A DNA stretch of 64,000 bases from Arenibacter sp040216555 (lineage in GTDB: Bacteria > Bacteroidota > Bacteroidia > Flavobacteriales > Flavobacteriaceae): positions 62,001 through 126,000 of the forward strand of contig JAVJOW010000032.1 in NCBI GenBank assembly GCA_040216555.1. Direction: 5' to 3'. Under the pieces are notes generated by a model, which saw nothing but the letters and a program-made list of their open reading frames with translations, did no database searches and had not been told where the DNA came from. The position numbers and the translations under genes were made by a program. Positions 24,495 to 33,394 of the stretch are shown in pieces. Positions within the stretch are counted from its first letter, which is position 1. Each line of letters begins with the position of its first letter.

Positions 24495-25082
24495 CTATCT
24501 ATAAAAATTCATTTCATCCATATATTTCCAGACTCTTTCCGGAAGCATAGGTCTTATATTTTTACCCAATTTATGTTGCGCCCTAATAAAGGTTGAGGAT
24601 ATTTCCATGATTGGAGCGGCCACATGCTGAATCTTATCATGATTTTTAAAATAATGAGCTACTTCTCCTTCAGAAATCCTAGGGTAGACATAAATGTAGT
24701 GGTTTTCCAGAATTAGCTCGTAGTTCTTCCATTTATGCAGCCCCTTTAAATTATCCTCCCCCATTATCAAACAGAAATCATGTTTGTCATCATATTTTTC
24801 CAGTAAATAAGCCAGGGTATTCACCGTATAATTGGGCTGGGGAAGATCAAACTCTATTTTGCTTGGTTTTAATTTGGGATAATCTAAGGTAGCCTCGGCA
24901 ACCAGCTGATAACGATGATGATTGTCCAGCAGGCTTTTTTTGGTTTTAAATGGACTTTGTGGCGTAACTACGAACCAGACCTCATCCAAATCAGAAAACT
25001 CTACCATATAATTGGCAATCACCAAATGCCCTATATGGATCGGATTGAAGGTGCCGAAATAAAGTCCAATTTTTTTATTCAT
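24495..25082 (-). CDS. nadD: Nicotinate-nucleotide adenylyltransferase
   Basis: A 195-residue nucleotidyltransferase that makes deamido-NAD from nicotinate mononucleotide and ATP. The substrate motif is GLYFGTFNPIHIGHLVIA (HxGH type), and the C-terminal ATP motif is EISSTFIRAQHKLGKNIR (SSTxIR). Length fits the family. It is the last gene of a minus-strand run yicC-gmk-nadD, with 82 bp between gmk and nadD. It faces the pseudogene relic upstream in the window. Confidence 0.95.
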   Translation of the reverse strand: MNKKIGLYFGTFNPIHIGHLVIANYMVEFSDLDEVWFVVTPQSPFKTKKSLLDNHHRYQLVAEATLDYPKLKPSKIEFDLPQPNYTVNTLAYLLEKYDDKHDFCLIMGEDNLKGLHKWKNYELILENHYIYVYPRISEGEVAHYFKNHDKIQHVAAPIMEISSTFIRAQHKLGKNIRPMLPERVWKYMDEMNFYR

Positions 25083-25164
25083 ACGAAACTTGATTCAATA
25101 TGATGTTCCAATGGAGCACTCTAGATTTAATAGTGCGGGCCAACATGAACCGGGGCTTGATTTA

Positions 25165-25755
25165 CTAAATTTTACTCTTAATTTCAACGCCTATATATTC
25201 CGCCACCAATTTATGTGCCTCGTCCAAAGCGGTATCCAAATCGTAATTCTTAATGACCGCATCAAATTGAGGGGCAGTGGCCAACTCTACCGAAGCCTTC
25301 GCAATCCGCATATTTATTTTATCCTCGGACTCCGTACTGCGCTTTTTCAACCTAATTTTAAGTTCATCAACACTGGGAGGCTTTACAAAGACGGCAAGCG
25401 TCTGATCCGGAAATTTCTTCTTTATTCGTAAGCCCCCTACCACGTCTATGTCAAAAATAACATTCTTGCCCTCGGCCCAGAGTCGGTCTACCTCACTTTT
25501 TAATGTCCCATAGAAATTATCCCTATACACCTCTTCCCATTCCAAAAAGTCATCGTTCTTAATGTGTCTCTTAAATTCGGACAAAGTCATAAAATAATAA
25601 TGCTCGCCGTGCTTTTCCTTTCCCCGCCTTGGTCTGGAGGTTGCAGAAATGGAAAAAGCCAAATTGAGCTCCGGCTGATTTAATAAGTGTTTGACGATAG
25701 TAGTTTTTCCACTGCCTGAAGGGGCAGAAAAAATAATTAGCTTTCCTCCTTTCAT
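25165..25755 (-). CDS. gmk: Guanylate kinase
   Basis: A 196-residue kinase that phosphorylates GMP to GDP. The P-loop is IFSAPSGSGKTTIVKHLL (about 8-25). The GMP-binding segment follows at SISATSRPRRGKEKHGEHYYF, cited here by its core ATSRPRRGKEKHGEHYYF. The block FLEWEEVYRDNFYGTLKSEV is family-typical. Its start codon overlaps the stop of yicC by 1 nt (TAATG), so translation of the two is probably coupled. The yicC-gmk order is conserved in many bacteria. Confidence 0.97.
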   Translation of the reverse strand: MKGGKLIIFSAPSGSGKTTIVKHLLNQPELNLAFSISATSRPRRGKEKHGEHYYFMTLSEFKRHIKNDDFLEWEEVYRDNFYGTLKSEVDRLWAEGKNVIFDIDVVGGLRIKKKFPDQTLAVFVKPPSVDELKIRLKKRSTESEDKINMRIAKASVELATAPQFDAVIKNYDLDTALDEAHKLVAEYIGVEIKSKI

Positions 25756-26612
25756 TATAAAACGTTAAGCATTTGTTCTTTGATCTTTTCCAATTCATCC
25801 TTCATCTGCACTACCAACTGTTGCATAGGGGCAAAATTTGCCTTGGACCCTATGGTATTGATTTCCCTTCCTATTTCCTGACTAATAAAGCCCAGCTTCT
25901 TACCATTGGAGTCGTCCGATTTAAGGGTTGTGGCAAAATAATCCAAGTGATTTAGCAAACGGACTTTTTCTTCCGTGATATCATATTTTTCAAGATAATA
26001 TATCAGTTCCTGTTCAAAACGGTTCATATCCAGATCGGCTTTTAAGTCCGCGACAGCCTTTTCCAGACGCTCCCTTATCGTCAACAGCCTATCGGGGTCC
26101 ATTTGTGACACCTGTTCCAATAAGCTCTTTAAAACGCCTATTCTGGCCTCAAAATCGGCTTCCAAAACCTTTCCTTCTTCCGTTCTAAAAATGTTTATTT
26201 CTTTTAGCGCTTCATCCAATGAATCCTTTATGACCTTATATTCCTCCTCATCAATGTCCTCCCTTTCCGTTTTCATGGAATCGGGCATGCGCATTGCGAT
26301 TTCCAACAGACCCATTTCATTCCCGGAAACAATATGTGCCAACTGCTTCATATATTGCCTTACCACTACTTCATTTACCTCGGAAGTGGTCTCTGCTCCA
26401 GTATTTTCAATATAGAGTGAAAAATCTACCTTGCCCCTGACCAATGAGCCTGCAATTGTCCTGCGCAATTCCAATTCCTTTTCCCTGTAGGTGGAAGGTA
26501 TTCTAGCGTTTAAATCTAGACTTTTGCTGTTGAGGGATTTGATTTCAATGGTAATTTTTTTAGATGGAAGTTGTATTACATGCTTCCCAAACCCTGTCAT
26601 TGATTGGATCAT
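25755..26612 (-). CDS. yicC: YicC-family endoribonuclease
   Basis: A 285-residue protein of the YicC/YloC family, members of which are reported endoribonucleases acting on RNA. The N-terminal MIQSMTGFGK is the family hallmark, followed by ITIEIKSLNSKSLDLNARIP. The C-terminal DUF1732 part shows EKVRLLNHLDYFATTL and KLGFISQEIGREINTIGSKA. Length matches the usual 290. It overlaps gmk by 1 nt, forming an operon with it and probably nadD. Confidence 0.93.
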   Translation of the reverse strand: MIQSMTGFGKHVIQLPSKKITIEIKSLNSKSLDLNARIPSTYREKELELRRTIAGSLVRGKVDFSLYIENTGAETTSEVNEVVVRQYMKQLAHIVSGNEMGLLEIAMRMPDSMKTEREDIDEEEYKVIKDSLDEALKEINIFRTEEGKVLEADFEARIGVLKSLLEQVSQMDPDRLLTIRERLEKAVADLKADLDMNRFEQELIYYLEKYDITEEKVRLLNHLDYFATTLKSDDSNGKKLGFISQEIGREINTIGSKANFAPMQQLVVQMKDELEKIKEQMLNVL

Positions 26613-26727
26613 AAATTGTTTTTAGAATTTGTCAAAGGTAAATAAAATTGGGGTTTGTATAAAGGATGGTCAGGAACCTGGATAATTCCTTACAAATAAC
26701 CTATTCTTTTAATATAAAACCTCTTCC

Positions 26728-27099
26728 TCAATTGGATGGGTCTTTACCAAATAATGGCTTTCCATTTTTATCAAAATTAATCCTCAATTGGTGCTCACAC
26801 CAAAAAATCCCCGCAAATATGGCCACAATTAAGAAAAATGTAGAAATACACATAGCCCAATAGGGAGTAAGGAAATAGGCAATTGCCCCAGCCATAAAAG
26901 TTGAAACACCAACCCACAACATCATTTTGGCCCCAATAGCATTACCCAAATCCCAAGTTTCCTGGTTACGCATACTTCTACGTGTCCGCTAGCCATAGAG
27001 ATAATTGATGCTCTTGGGTGAATGTACTTTATAGATACAGGAAATAATTGTTAAAACTAGACCGGGAGCTGTAGCTCCAAAGAAAAAACCCCATTCCAT
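26728..27099 (-). pseudogene. SdpI/YfhL-family membrane protein interrupted by one in-frame TAG
   Basis: The frame from ATG at 27099 reads MEWGFFFGATAPGLVLTIIS, continues to SINYLYG, then TAG (26989-26991), then RTRRSMRNQETWDLGNAIG and two membrane helices to the stop at 26728. The family motif around this point is GYRT...N..W..AN, so TAG replaces the conserved tyrosine of GYRT by a single-base change. Without it the product would be about 123 residues, normal for SdpI-like proteins. Re-initiation at MRNQ (26973) would give an 81-residue fragment lacking the first helix. The ATG directly follows the stop of the DUF1080 gene. A sequencing error or a genuine recent null allele are both possible. 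Confidence 0.82.
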
Positions 27100-27930
27100 C
27101 TAAAACTCCCTAACCCAAATGTTCCTGTAGCTTACCCTACTATTGTCCCCATGGTCCTGCAGTTTTAAAGGACCCTTACCGTGGGTCGGGTTTTTGGGCC
27201 AACCTATATAGGGGGTGGTTCCCTTAATTTCAACATTGTCCTGAACCAGTACCCCATTATGTATAACCGTTACTGTTCCGGATTTAATTTTATCCCCTTC
27301 ATCATTGAACTCCGGGGCATGATAAATAATGTCATAGGTATTCCATTTCCCTGTGGGTACTGATGCCATGGCAAGCGGTACGTGCTGCTTGTAAATAGAA
27401 CCCACTTGTCCGTTCACATAGGTATCATTATCATTGTTGTCCAAGACTTGAACCTCGTACAGCCCATTTAAAAAGACCCCGCTATTGCCCCTGCTTTGCC
27501 CTTTTCCCTGAACTTCTGCTGGAGATTTCCATTCCAGATGCAATTGTATACTTCCAAAATTCTGAACGGTTTGTATATCACCAGTCTTGTTGTTAACGGT
27601 CATACTTCCATCATTGTTCACGATCCACTTGGCCGCCGTACTATCCCTTGAGCTGATCCAATTGTCCAAATTGTCCCCACCAAAAAGTACAATGGCATCA
27701 CTAGGAGCTTTTTTAATAGGGTCGTACGGATTTACTAAAGGAGGCACCGGTTTATAAAATTCGGTCTCTTCCGGTTTAGTAGGCTCAGTACCGGAGTATT
27801 CCCCGTGTACCACAATCTCTTGCCCTGTTGCGTTTATGTCTTTTGGCTCCAATGGATCCACTTCCACTTTTTCCTTGCACGCAAATGCCAAGAACAATAT
27901 TAACGGCACATAAATAGATCTCATTTTCAT
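27100..27930 (-). CDS. DUF1080 (3-keto-disaccharide hydrolase family) lipoprotein
   Basis: A 276-residue lipoprotein when started at the ATG at 27930; the upstream in-frame codon is TTG. The signal MKMRSIYVPLILFLAFAC gives the lipidated Cys18, followed by KEKVEVD. One DUF1080 concanavalin-like domain covers about 60-275: DAIVLFGGDNLDNWISSRDS, FGSIQLHLEWKSP, GNSGVFLNGLYEVQVLDN and the closing LQDHGDNSRVSYRNIWVREF. The family (PF06439) is named for hydrolysis of 3-keto-glycosides. It is encoded 19 bp after a second DUF1080 gene, and the paired GMC dehydrogenases nearby could make its substrate. Enzymatic activity is inferred from the family. Confidence 0.9.
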   Translation of the reverse strand: MKMRSIYVPLILFLAFACKEKVEVDPLEPKDINATGQEIVVHGEYSGTEPTKPEETEFYKPVPPLVNPYDPIKKAPSDAIVLFGGDNLDNWISSRDSTAAKWIVNNDGSMTVNNKTGDIQTVQNFGSIQLHLEWKSPAEVQGKGQSRGNSGVFLNGLYEVQVLDNNDNDTYVNGQVGSIYKQHVPLAMASVPTGKWNTYDIIYHAPEFNDEGDKIKSGTVTVIHNGVLVQDNVEIKGTTPYIGWPKNPTHGKGPLKLQDHGDNSRVSYRNIWVREF

Positions 27931-27949
27931 AGGCTTATCCAATAACGGT

Positions 27950-28726
27950 TTAGTCCAATGTTTTTATCTTAATATTTCTGAAGGAAACTACATCCCCATG
28001 ATCCTGTAATCCTATTTTTCCAGTCCTGTATTTTCCAAAATGCTCCGATCCCTTAAATTTAGACTTGTCGATCATAGCCTCCCATTCCTCTCCATGTACT
28101 GGGAAAGAAGCTATTTCTGTACCATTTAATACCACATTCCCTTTATTGGTTTTGTGGTCTACGGTAATTACACAGGTATTCCATTCCCCAACAGGTTTGG
28201 TAACGTCTTCACTAGGACCGACCATATCGTACAAAGCCCCTGCCTGTCGTACAGGTCCATTTTTTGCATCCGGGTGTTTTTCATTGTCCAATACCTGTAT
28301 TTCCGGTCCTGAATGGTAGGCTTCCGGTAGACTTTCTACTTCTTTAACCCCCCAAAATATACCGCTATTACCACCTTCAGAGATTTTCCAATCTATCGAT
28401 AGTACAAAATTGGTAAAGTCTTCCTTGGTCACTAAATTATATTTTTCACCTTTCTTACGCTCCTTTGGCGGATAGTATACCATGGCTCCATCCTCTATCT
28501 TCCAGGCGTCCCCAACGCCATCTTCCAAATACCTTTTCCAGGCATCGAAATTTGTCCCGTCAAATAACACCTGCCATTCGCCTTCTTCGATTACCTCTGG
28601 AGCCATTTCATCCGAATTTGCCATTGGATTGGGATCCGAATCCACGTCCATGTCTTTTTTATCTGTCTTCTCTTTACATCCCATAACCATGACAGCTATA
28701 AGGGCACTAAAAATTAATTTTTTCAT
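27950..28726 (-). CDS. DUF1080 (3-keto-disaccharide hydrolase family) lipoprotein
   Basis: 258 residues with a lipoprotein signal MKKLIFSALIAVMVMGC (Cys17) and an acidic linker. The DUF1080 domain spans about 50-257: EWQVLFDGTNFDAWKRY, FTNFVLSIDWKISEGGNSGI, GPEIQVLDNEKHPDAKNGPV and the end LQDHGDVVSFRNIKIKTLD. It is clearly paralogous to the neighbouring DUF1080 protein but has a different substrate loop, with MVGPSEDVTKPVGEWN in place of the other's HVPLAMASVPTGKWN. It lies between a TIM-barrel sugar isomerase gene (17 bp upstream) and the other DUF1080 gene. A role in cleaving or hydrating 3-keto-glycosides in the periplasm or at the surface is inferred. Confidence 0.9.
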   Translation of the reverse strand: MKKLIFSALIAVMVMGCKEKTDKKDMDVDSDPNPMANSDEMAPEVIEEGEWQVLFDGTNFDAWKRYLEDGVGDAWKIEDGAMVYYPPKERKKGEKYNLVTKEDFTNFVLSIDWKISEGGNSGIFWGVKEVESLPEAYHSGPEIQVLDNEKHPDAKNGPVRQAGALYDMVGPSEDVTKPVGEWNTCVITVDHKTNKGNVVLNGTEIASFPVHGEEWEAMIDKSKFKGSEHFGKYRTGKIGLQDHGDVVSFRNIKIKTLD

Positions 28727-28743
28727 TTCTCTTTTAATTGATT

Positions 28744-29796
28744 TTATAGTCCTAATATTTTCTTCAATACTGCTTTATCTATAGCTGCACCGGCAAAATC
28801 GTCAAAGGTTTTCTCCGTGGCCTCAATGATATGGTCCTGGATAAACTTGGCACCTTCCCTAGCCCCTTGTTCCGGACTTTTTATACAGCATTCCCATTCC
28901 ATTACCGCCCAAACATCACAGCCGTACTGCGTAAGTTTAGAAAAGATGGACTTAAAATCTATCTGTCCATCGCCCAGCGAACGATACCTACCTGCACGGT
29001 CGCCCCAATCATTAAAACCTCCAAAGGCACCTTTTTTACCTGTCGGGTTAAATTCCGAATCCTTAACGTGAAACGATTTTATGAATTCGTGATAATGGTC
29101 TATATACGCAATATAATCCAATTGTTGAAGTACAAAATGACTTGGATCGTACAGAATATTCACTCGTTTATGGTTCCCGGTAGCCGCCAAGAAACGCTCA
29201 AAAGTATCCCCATCGTGAAGATCTTCTCCAGGGTGTATTTCGTAACATACATCTACACCTTCCTTATCAAAGTGGTTAAGGATGGGCAACCACCTTTTTG
29301 CCAACTCTTCGAAGCCCATTTCCACCAATCCCGCTGGTCTTTGAGGCCAAGGGTGGGCGGTATGCCATAGAAGGGAGCCGGAGAAAGTGGCATGTGCCTT
29401 TAGTCCGAGCCTACGACTCGCCGTAGCTCCTTTTTTAACAACATCAATGGCCCATTCGGTGCGTGCCTTTGGATTGTTCTTAACCTTGTCAGGCGCAAAA
29501 TTATCGAACATAAGGTCATAGGCGGGGTTCACTGCCACCAATTGTCCTTGTAAATGTGTGGACAGCTCTGTAATTTCCAGTCCATAGGAATTTATCTTTC
29601 CCTTTAATTCATCGCAGTAGGTCTGACTCTCGGCAGCTTTATCCAAATCGATAAGAAAATCTACCCAAGTAGGTATTTGTATTCCCTTATATCCTAAATC
29701 GGATGCCCATTTACAAATACCATCCAATGAATTGAATGGTGCTTTTTCATCAACAAATTGTGCTAAAAATACTGCGGGCCCTTTAATTGTCTTCAT
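28744..29796 (-). CDS. Sugar phosphate isomerase/epimerase family TIM barrel (cytoplasmic)
   Basis: 350 residues with no signal peptide. Xylose-isomerase-like TIM barrel features are visible: GICKWASDLGYKGIQIPTW (about 27), ITELSTHLQGQLVAVNPAYD, VDVCYEIHPGEDLHDGDTFE (about 180-200), VNILYDPSHFVLQQLDY and IKSFHVKDSEF. Near the C-terminus is DVWAVMEWECCIKSPEQGAR. Glu, Asp and His at these strand ends form the usual metal site. Proteins of this type stand beside GMC and DUF1080 genes in many Bacteroidota and probably act on keto-sugar intermediates. It is the first gene of a three-gene minus-strand unit and is divergent from a GMC dehydrogenase gene. Confidence 0.88.
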   Translation of the reverse strand: MKTIKGPAVFLAQFVDEKAPFNSLDGICKWASDLGYKGIQIPTWVDFLIDLDKAAESQTYCDELKGKINSYGLEITELSTHLQGQLVAVNPAYDLMFDNFAPDKVKNNPKARTEWAIDVVKKGATASRRLGLKAHATFSGSLLWHTAHPWPQRPAGLVEMGFEELAKRWLPILNHFDKEGVDVCYEIHPGEDLHDGDTFERFLAATGNHKRVNILYDPSHFVLQQLDYIAYIDHYHEFIKSFHVKDSEFNPTGKKGAFGGFNDWGDRAGRYRSLGDGQIDFKSIFSKLTQYGCDVWAVMEWECCIKSPEQGAREGAKFIQDHIIEATEKTFDDFAGAAIDKAVLKKILGL

Positions 29797-29940
29797 TTTG
29801 ATTTTTTATTAATTGTAATTGAAAATAACCTTCGTTAACATTCAGGATAAAAATCCTATATTTAATGTTTGTAGCCTATGCCAACAAATGCGAAGTTATA
29901 AATATAGGAAAAGCATCAGAATTAAAACAAGAAATATAGA
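29797..29940. promoter_or_regulatory. Divergent promoter region of the first GMC gene and the isomerase/DUF1080 unit
   Basis: The 144-bp spacer holds an interrupted inverted repeat, ATAACCTTCG (29825-29834) and CGAAGTTAT (29891-29899). Inside it AGGATAAAAATCCT forms a small hairpin, flanked by AACATT and AATGTT. No exact TAnnTTTG box was found. A shared regulator binding between the two units is plausible. Confidence 0.35.
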
Positions 29941-31644
29941 ATGAATCAGAGTGAAATGTTTGATGCCATTGTTGTAGGTACCGGTATTAGTGGAGGTTGG
30001 GCAGCTAAAGAACTTTGTGAGAATGGGTTAAAGACTTTGGTGCTGGAAAGAGGACCAATGGTAAAGCATATCGAGGATTATCCCACAATGAACGATGATC
30101 CATGGGATTACCCTTTAAAAGGTCAATTATCTAAATCGGATAAGGAAAAATATCATATACAAAGTAGGTTGAATTGGGCTCCAGATGAGAGCAACAAGCA
30201 TTTCTTTGTAAACGATTTGGAGCACCCTTATGTTCAAACCAAAAGATTTGATTGGATAAGGGGTTATCAGGTCGGCGGGCGTTCCCTAACATGGGGCAGA
30301 CAAAGTTATCGTTGGAGCGATATTGATTTTAATGCCAATAAAAAAGAGGGCATCAGTATTGATTGGCCAGTTAGGTATAAGGACATTTCACCGTGGTATG
30401 ACAAAGTTGAGGAATATATAGGGGTCAGTGGTCAAGCCCTCGGGCTAAAACAATTGCCAGATGGCAAATTTCAACCCCCCATGAAATTGAATTGTGTAGA
30501 AGAAGACTTTAAAAAATCTATCGAAGAAAAATTTGATGATGGTCGATTGGTGACCATTGGTCGTACGGCGCACATTACCGATCCAAATGCAGATTTTGAA
30601 GGTCGTGGAGTATGTCAAAATCGAGATAGATGCTGGCGTGGATGCCCCTTCGGAGGCTATTTTAGCAGCAATTCATCCACTTTGCCGGCCGCAGAAAGAA
30701 CTGGTAATATGACGCTCAGACCTAATTCTATTGTGTACGAAGTCATCTATGATGATAAAACAAAAAGCGCCACAGGGGTAAGAGTCATAGATGCGGAGAC
30801 CAACGAAGAAATGGAGTTCAAGGCCCGTGTAATTTTTCTCTGTGCCTCAGCCATGGCTTCTGTTGGCATATTATTACAATCAAAAAGTGAACGCTTTCCC
30901 AATGGACTCGGAAATGACTCAGATGCCTTAGGCAGAGGAATCATGGACCATCATTATAAATTAGGGGCAACCGCCAAAGTAGATGGGTATTTGGATAAAT
31001 ATTATAAAGGTCGCCGCGCCAATGGTTTTTATATTCCCCGATTCGTAAATATGGATGAAAAGACCAAGCGTAATGACTATGTACGTGGATTCGGATTTCA
31101 AGGTACGGCCAGTAGAGGGGATTGGTCCGAAGCCATTGGGGAATTGGGATTTGGGAAAGAACTCAAGGAAAGTATTCTAAAGCCCGGTCATTGGACTATC
31201 GGTGTTACCGGATTTGGAGAATTCCTGCCATATGACGACAACAGGGTTACATTAAGCCCTACTGAAAAAGATAAATGGGGGCTTCCACAATTGGCCTTTG
31301 ACGTTGAGTTCAAGGAAAACGAGATGAATATGCGCAAGGATATCATAAAAGTTATTATAGAAATGTTTGAAGCGGCAGGATTTAAGGATGTACATTCCTA
31401 TGAGGAATCTTCCTATCCAGGATTGGGAATACATGAAATGGGCGGCGCCCGTATGGGGCATGATCCCAAAACTTCAATCTTGAATAAAAATAATCAAGTG
31501 CATCTGGTTCCCAATGTATATGTCACCGATGGTGCATTTATGACCTCTTCCAATTGTGTTAATCCATCATTGACTTATATGGCATTTACGGCCAGGGCCG
31601 CAAATCATGCTGCCAAACAATTAAAAACGGGTAAATTTTCATAA
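29941..31644 (+). CDS. GMC-family FAD-dependent sugar/glycoside dehydrogenase with three-cysteine cluster motif
   Basis: 567 residues. The N-terminal FAD-binding motif is VGTGISGGWAAKELCENG with a Glu about 30 residues in (LVLERG). A cysteine motif CQNRDRCWRGC places Cys225, Cys231 and Cys235 in C-x5-C-x3-C spacing, as I recall for the 3Fe-4S ligands of Burkholderia FAD-glucose dehydrogenase. The GMC C-terminal domain has HEMGGARMG (His498) and CVNPSLTYMAF (Asn541), the likely catalytic pair. It lacks a signal peptide. Unlike its paralogue at 36222, it has no subunit 3 gene next to it. Oxidation of glycosides at C3 is inferred from family and context; a gluconate or glucose dehydrogenase role is the alternative. 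Confidence 0.9.
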   Translation: MNQSEMFDAIVVGTGISGGWAAKELCENGLKTLVLERGPMVKHIEDYPTMNDDPWDYPLKGQLSKSDKEKYHIQSRLNWAPDESNKHFFVNDLEHPYVQTKRFDWIRGYQVGGRSLTWGRQSYRWSDIDFNANKKEGISIDWPVRYKDISPWYDKVEEYIGVSGQALGLKQLPDGKFQPPMKLNCVEEDFKKSIEEKFDDGRLVTIGRTAHITDPNADFEGRGVCQNRDRCWRGCPFGGYFSSNSSTLPAAERTGNMTLRPNSIVYEVIYDDKTKSATGVRVIDAETNEEMEFKARVIFLCASAMASVGILLQSKSERFPNGLGNDSDALGRGIMDHHYKLGATAKVDGYLDKYYKGRRANGFYIPRFVNMDEKTKRNDYVRGFGFQGTASRGDWSEAIGELGFGKELKESILKPGHWTIGVTGFGEFLPYDDNRVTLSPTEKDKWGLPQLAFDVEFKENEMNMRKDIIKVIIEMFEAAGFKDVHSYEESSYPGLGIHEMGGARMGHDPKTSILNKNNQVHLVPNVYVTDGAFMTSSNCVNPSLTYMAFTARAANHAAKQLKTGKFS

Positions 31645-31705
31645 CATCCCGTGAGAAATAATTAATGTATTTTACCGTTACTGTTAAAACTTAGACCTAA
31701 TTAGA

Positions 31706-32167
31706 ATGGACAATGCTTCGGCTAGAAATATGTGGGGTGATTTTTTGGACGCCCACTTGGAATTTGCTTTTGAAGAAGCACCTAAAGTGTATCACTTTGG
31801 AGACAATGAACAAGATGCGGACCAAGGTGTGGATCTAGTTCTTAAAAACCTTAAGAAAGCGACGACCTTTTCCCTTTTGGGACTTCAATACCGCAAGGAA
31901 CCACTTCCTAAAATAGGGGCTTTTACAGTTCTTACCGATTGGAATGGCAATTCAAAATGTATCGTTAGGACCACTGCTGTAAAACTGAAGCCATTTTTTA
32001 GTATTACCAAAGAGTATGTACTATTGGACGGCTTAGGGGATAAAAGTCTGGAACATTGGAAAAAATTCCACTGGGATTATTTTTTACGTGAATTGGCACC
32101 TTTTAAACGTGTGCCCCGTGATAGTATGATCGTAGTCTGTGTTGAATTTGACAAGGTATACGGATAG
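31706..32167 (+). CDS. ASCH-domain protein
   Basis: 153 residues, soluble, no signal. The sequence MWGDFLDAHLEFAFEEAPKV, then GVDLVLKNLKKATTFSLLGL (with the lysine-rich Kxxt turn), PKIGAFTVLTDWNGNSKCIV and GDKSLEHWKKFHWDYFLREL fit the ASCH superfamily. That is a PUA-like fold associated with RNA binding or nucleoside amidohydrolysis. The DKSLEHWKKFHWDYF block is typical of the YqfB/ASCH group in Bacteroidota. It is 61 bp after a GMC gene but probably unrelated in function. A strong bidirectional terminator follows. Confidence 0.78.
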   Translation: MDNASARNMWGDFLDAHLEFAFEEAPKVYHFGDNEQDADQGVDLVLKNLKKATTFSLLGLQYRKEPLPKIGAFTVLTDWNGNSKCIVRTTAVKLKPFFSITKEYVLLDGLGDKSLEHWKKFHWDYFLRELAPFKRVPRDSMIVVCVEFDKVYG

Positions 32168-32194
32168 TCTACAGTATTTAAACAACTTCCATAG

Positions 32195-32224
32195 AAAAGG
32201 GCCGCAATTGCGGCCCTTTTTATA
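32195..32224. terminator. Bidirectional terminator between the ASCH and Gfo/Idh genes
   Basis: A perfect GC-rich hairpin AAAAGGGCCGCAATTGCGGCCCTTTT sits between two convergent genes, with A and T runs on both sides, so it can serve both strands. Confidence 0.93.
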
Positions 32225-32239
32225 ACACTATAGCCCGTG

Positions 32240-33376
32240 CTATTTTAAATTGATCCATACATTGCCCTTTTTGTTGGACTCCACTGTGCTCTCTATAAAA
32301 TCGAGCCCACGAACACCATCCATCATGGTAGGGAATTCCCCATCGTTATATTTCTCTCCGCGAATGGCCCTTGCAACACCCAAATAAATATTGGCCATAG
32401 AATCAAAAATACCTTCGGGATGTCCTGGAGGCAATTTAGTTCCATCTAGGGACAACTTGGAATTATAGGCATGGCCCGGCTTATACACCTGAAGCGGTTT
32501 GTCATCGCTAAGCACATAAAGGTAATTGGGATTTTCCTGTTCCCATCTTAGTCCGCCCTTCTCGCCATAAATGGCAATTGACAGTCCGTTCTCCTCTCCG
32601 GTAGCAACCTGACTTGAACGAATAACCCCTTTCACGTGTTTGTCCATACGGATCAATACCGTACCGTCTACATCCATTTGGTTATCCTCGTACAAATAGT
32701 TGAAATCTGCCAAAATGGATTTTATGGTCAATCCTGTAGTATATTCGATCATATTAAAGGCATGTACCCCTATATCTCCCATACAGGAACTAATACCGGC
32801 CTTTTTAGGATCCAATCTCCAAACTGTTGAACGTTTGGCCTTGTCATGGATAATGGAGTTGATCCACCCTTGATAATACTGTGCATCCACCTTATGTATT
32901 TTCCCAATAGCACCGGCCTTAATCATTTCCCTCATTTGCCTTACCATAGGATATCCTGTATAGGTATGGGTAACCGCAAAAACGGTCTTGGCCTTTTCCA
33001 AGGTAGCCTGCAATATTTTAGCCTCCTCGTAGGTGGTGGTCATGGGCTTTTCACAAATTACATGAAACCCATTTTCCAATAACTTTTTTGCCATAGGAAA
33101 ATGCAAAAAGTTAGGGGTAAGCACAGAACACACCTGTATACGTTCTGACTCCGGAAGTTTCAATTCCTCTTCCACCAGCGTATCAAAATCCTTATAGATC
33201 CTATTGGTAGGTACATCTATTTCCTTGGCAAAAGCAACATTTGCCTCAAAATCCGGGTTAAAAACTGCACCAACAATTTCGTAATTATCATTAATCTGCG
33301 ATGCCACTCTATGCAACACCCCTATAAGGGAGTCTCCTCCACCCCCTAAAATTCCTAATCTAATTTTCTTGCTCAT
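32240..33376 (-). CDS. Gfo/Idh/MocA-family NAD(P)-dependent oxidoreductase
   Basis: 378 residues, cytoplasmic. The Rossmann motif is LGILGGGGDSLIGVLHRVAS near the N-terminus, and the family hallmark is HVICEKPMTTTYEEAKIL (EKP, about 107-125). The substrate domain contains DIGVHAFNMIEYTTGL, with the conserved GxHxxN-like His. This subgroup often sits in carbohydrate clusters, and Gfo/Idh enzymes are known that reduce 3-keto-sugars. Here it heads toward the terminator as the end of a possible run with the MFS permease gene, 18 bp apart. A role as a keto-sugar reductase is inferred. Confidence 0.9.
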   Translation of the reverse strand: MSKKIRLGILGGGGDSLIGVLHRVASQINDNYEIVGAVFNPDFEANVAFAKEIDVPTNRIYKDFDTLVEEELKLPESERIQVCSVLTPNFLHFPMAKKLLENGFHVICEKPMTTTYEEAKILQATLEKAKTVFAVTHTYTGYPMVRQMREMIKAGAIGKIHKVDAQYYQGWINSIIHDKAKRSTVWRLDPKKAGISSCMGDIGVHAFNMIEYTTGLTIKSILADFNYLYEDNQMDVDGTVLIRMDKHVKGVIRSSQVATGEENGLSIAIYGEKGGLRWEQENPNYLYVLSDDKPLQVYKPGHAYNSKLSLDGTKLPPGHPEGIFDSMANIYLGVARAIRGEKYNDGEFPTMMDGVRGLDFIESTVESNKKGNVWINLK

Positions 33377-33394
33377 AATTTATTTATTCCTAAG

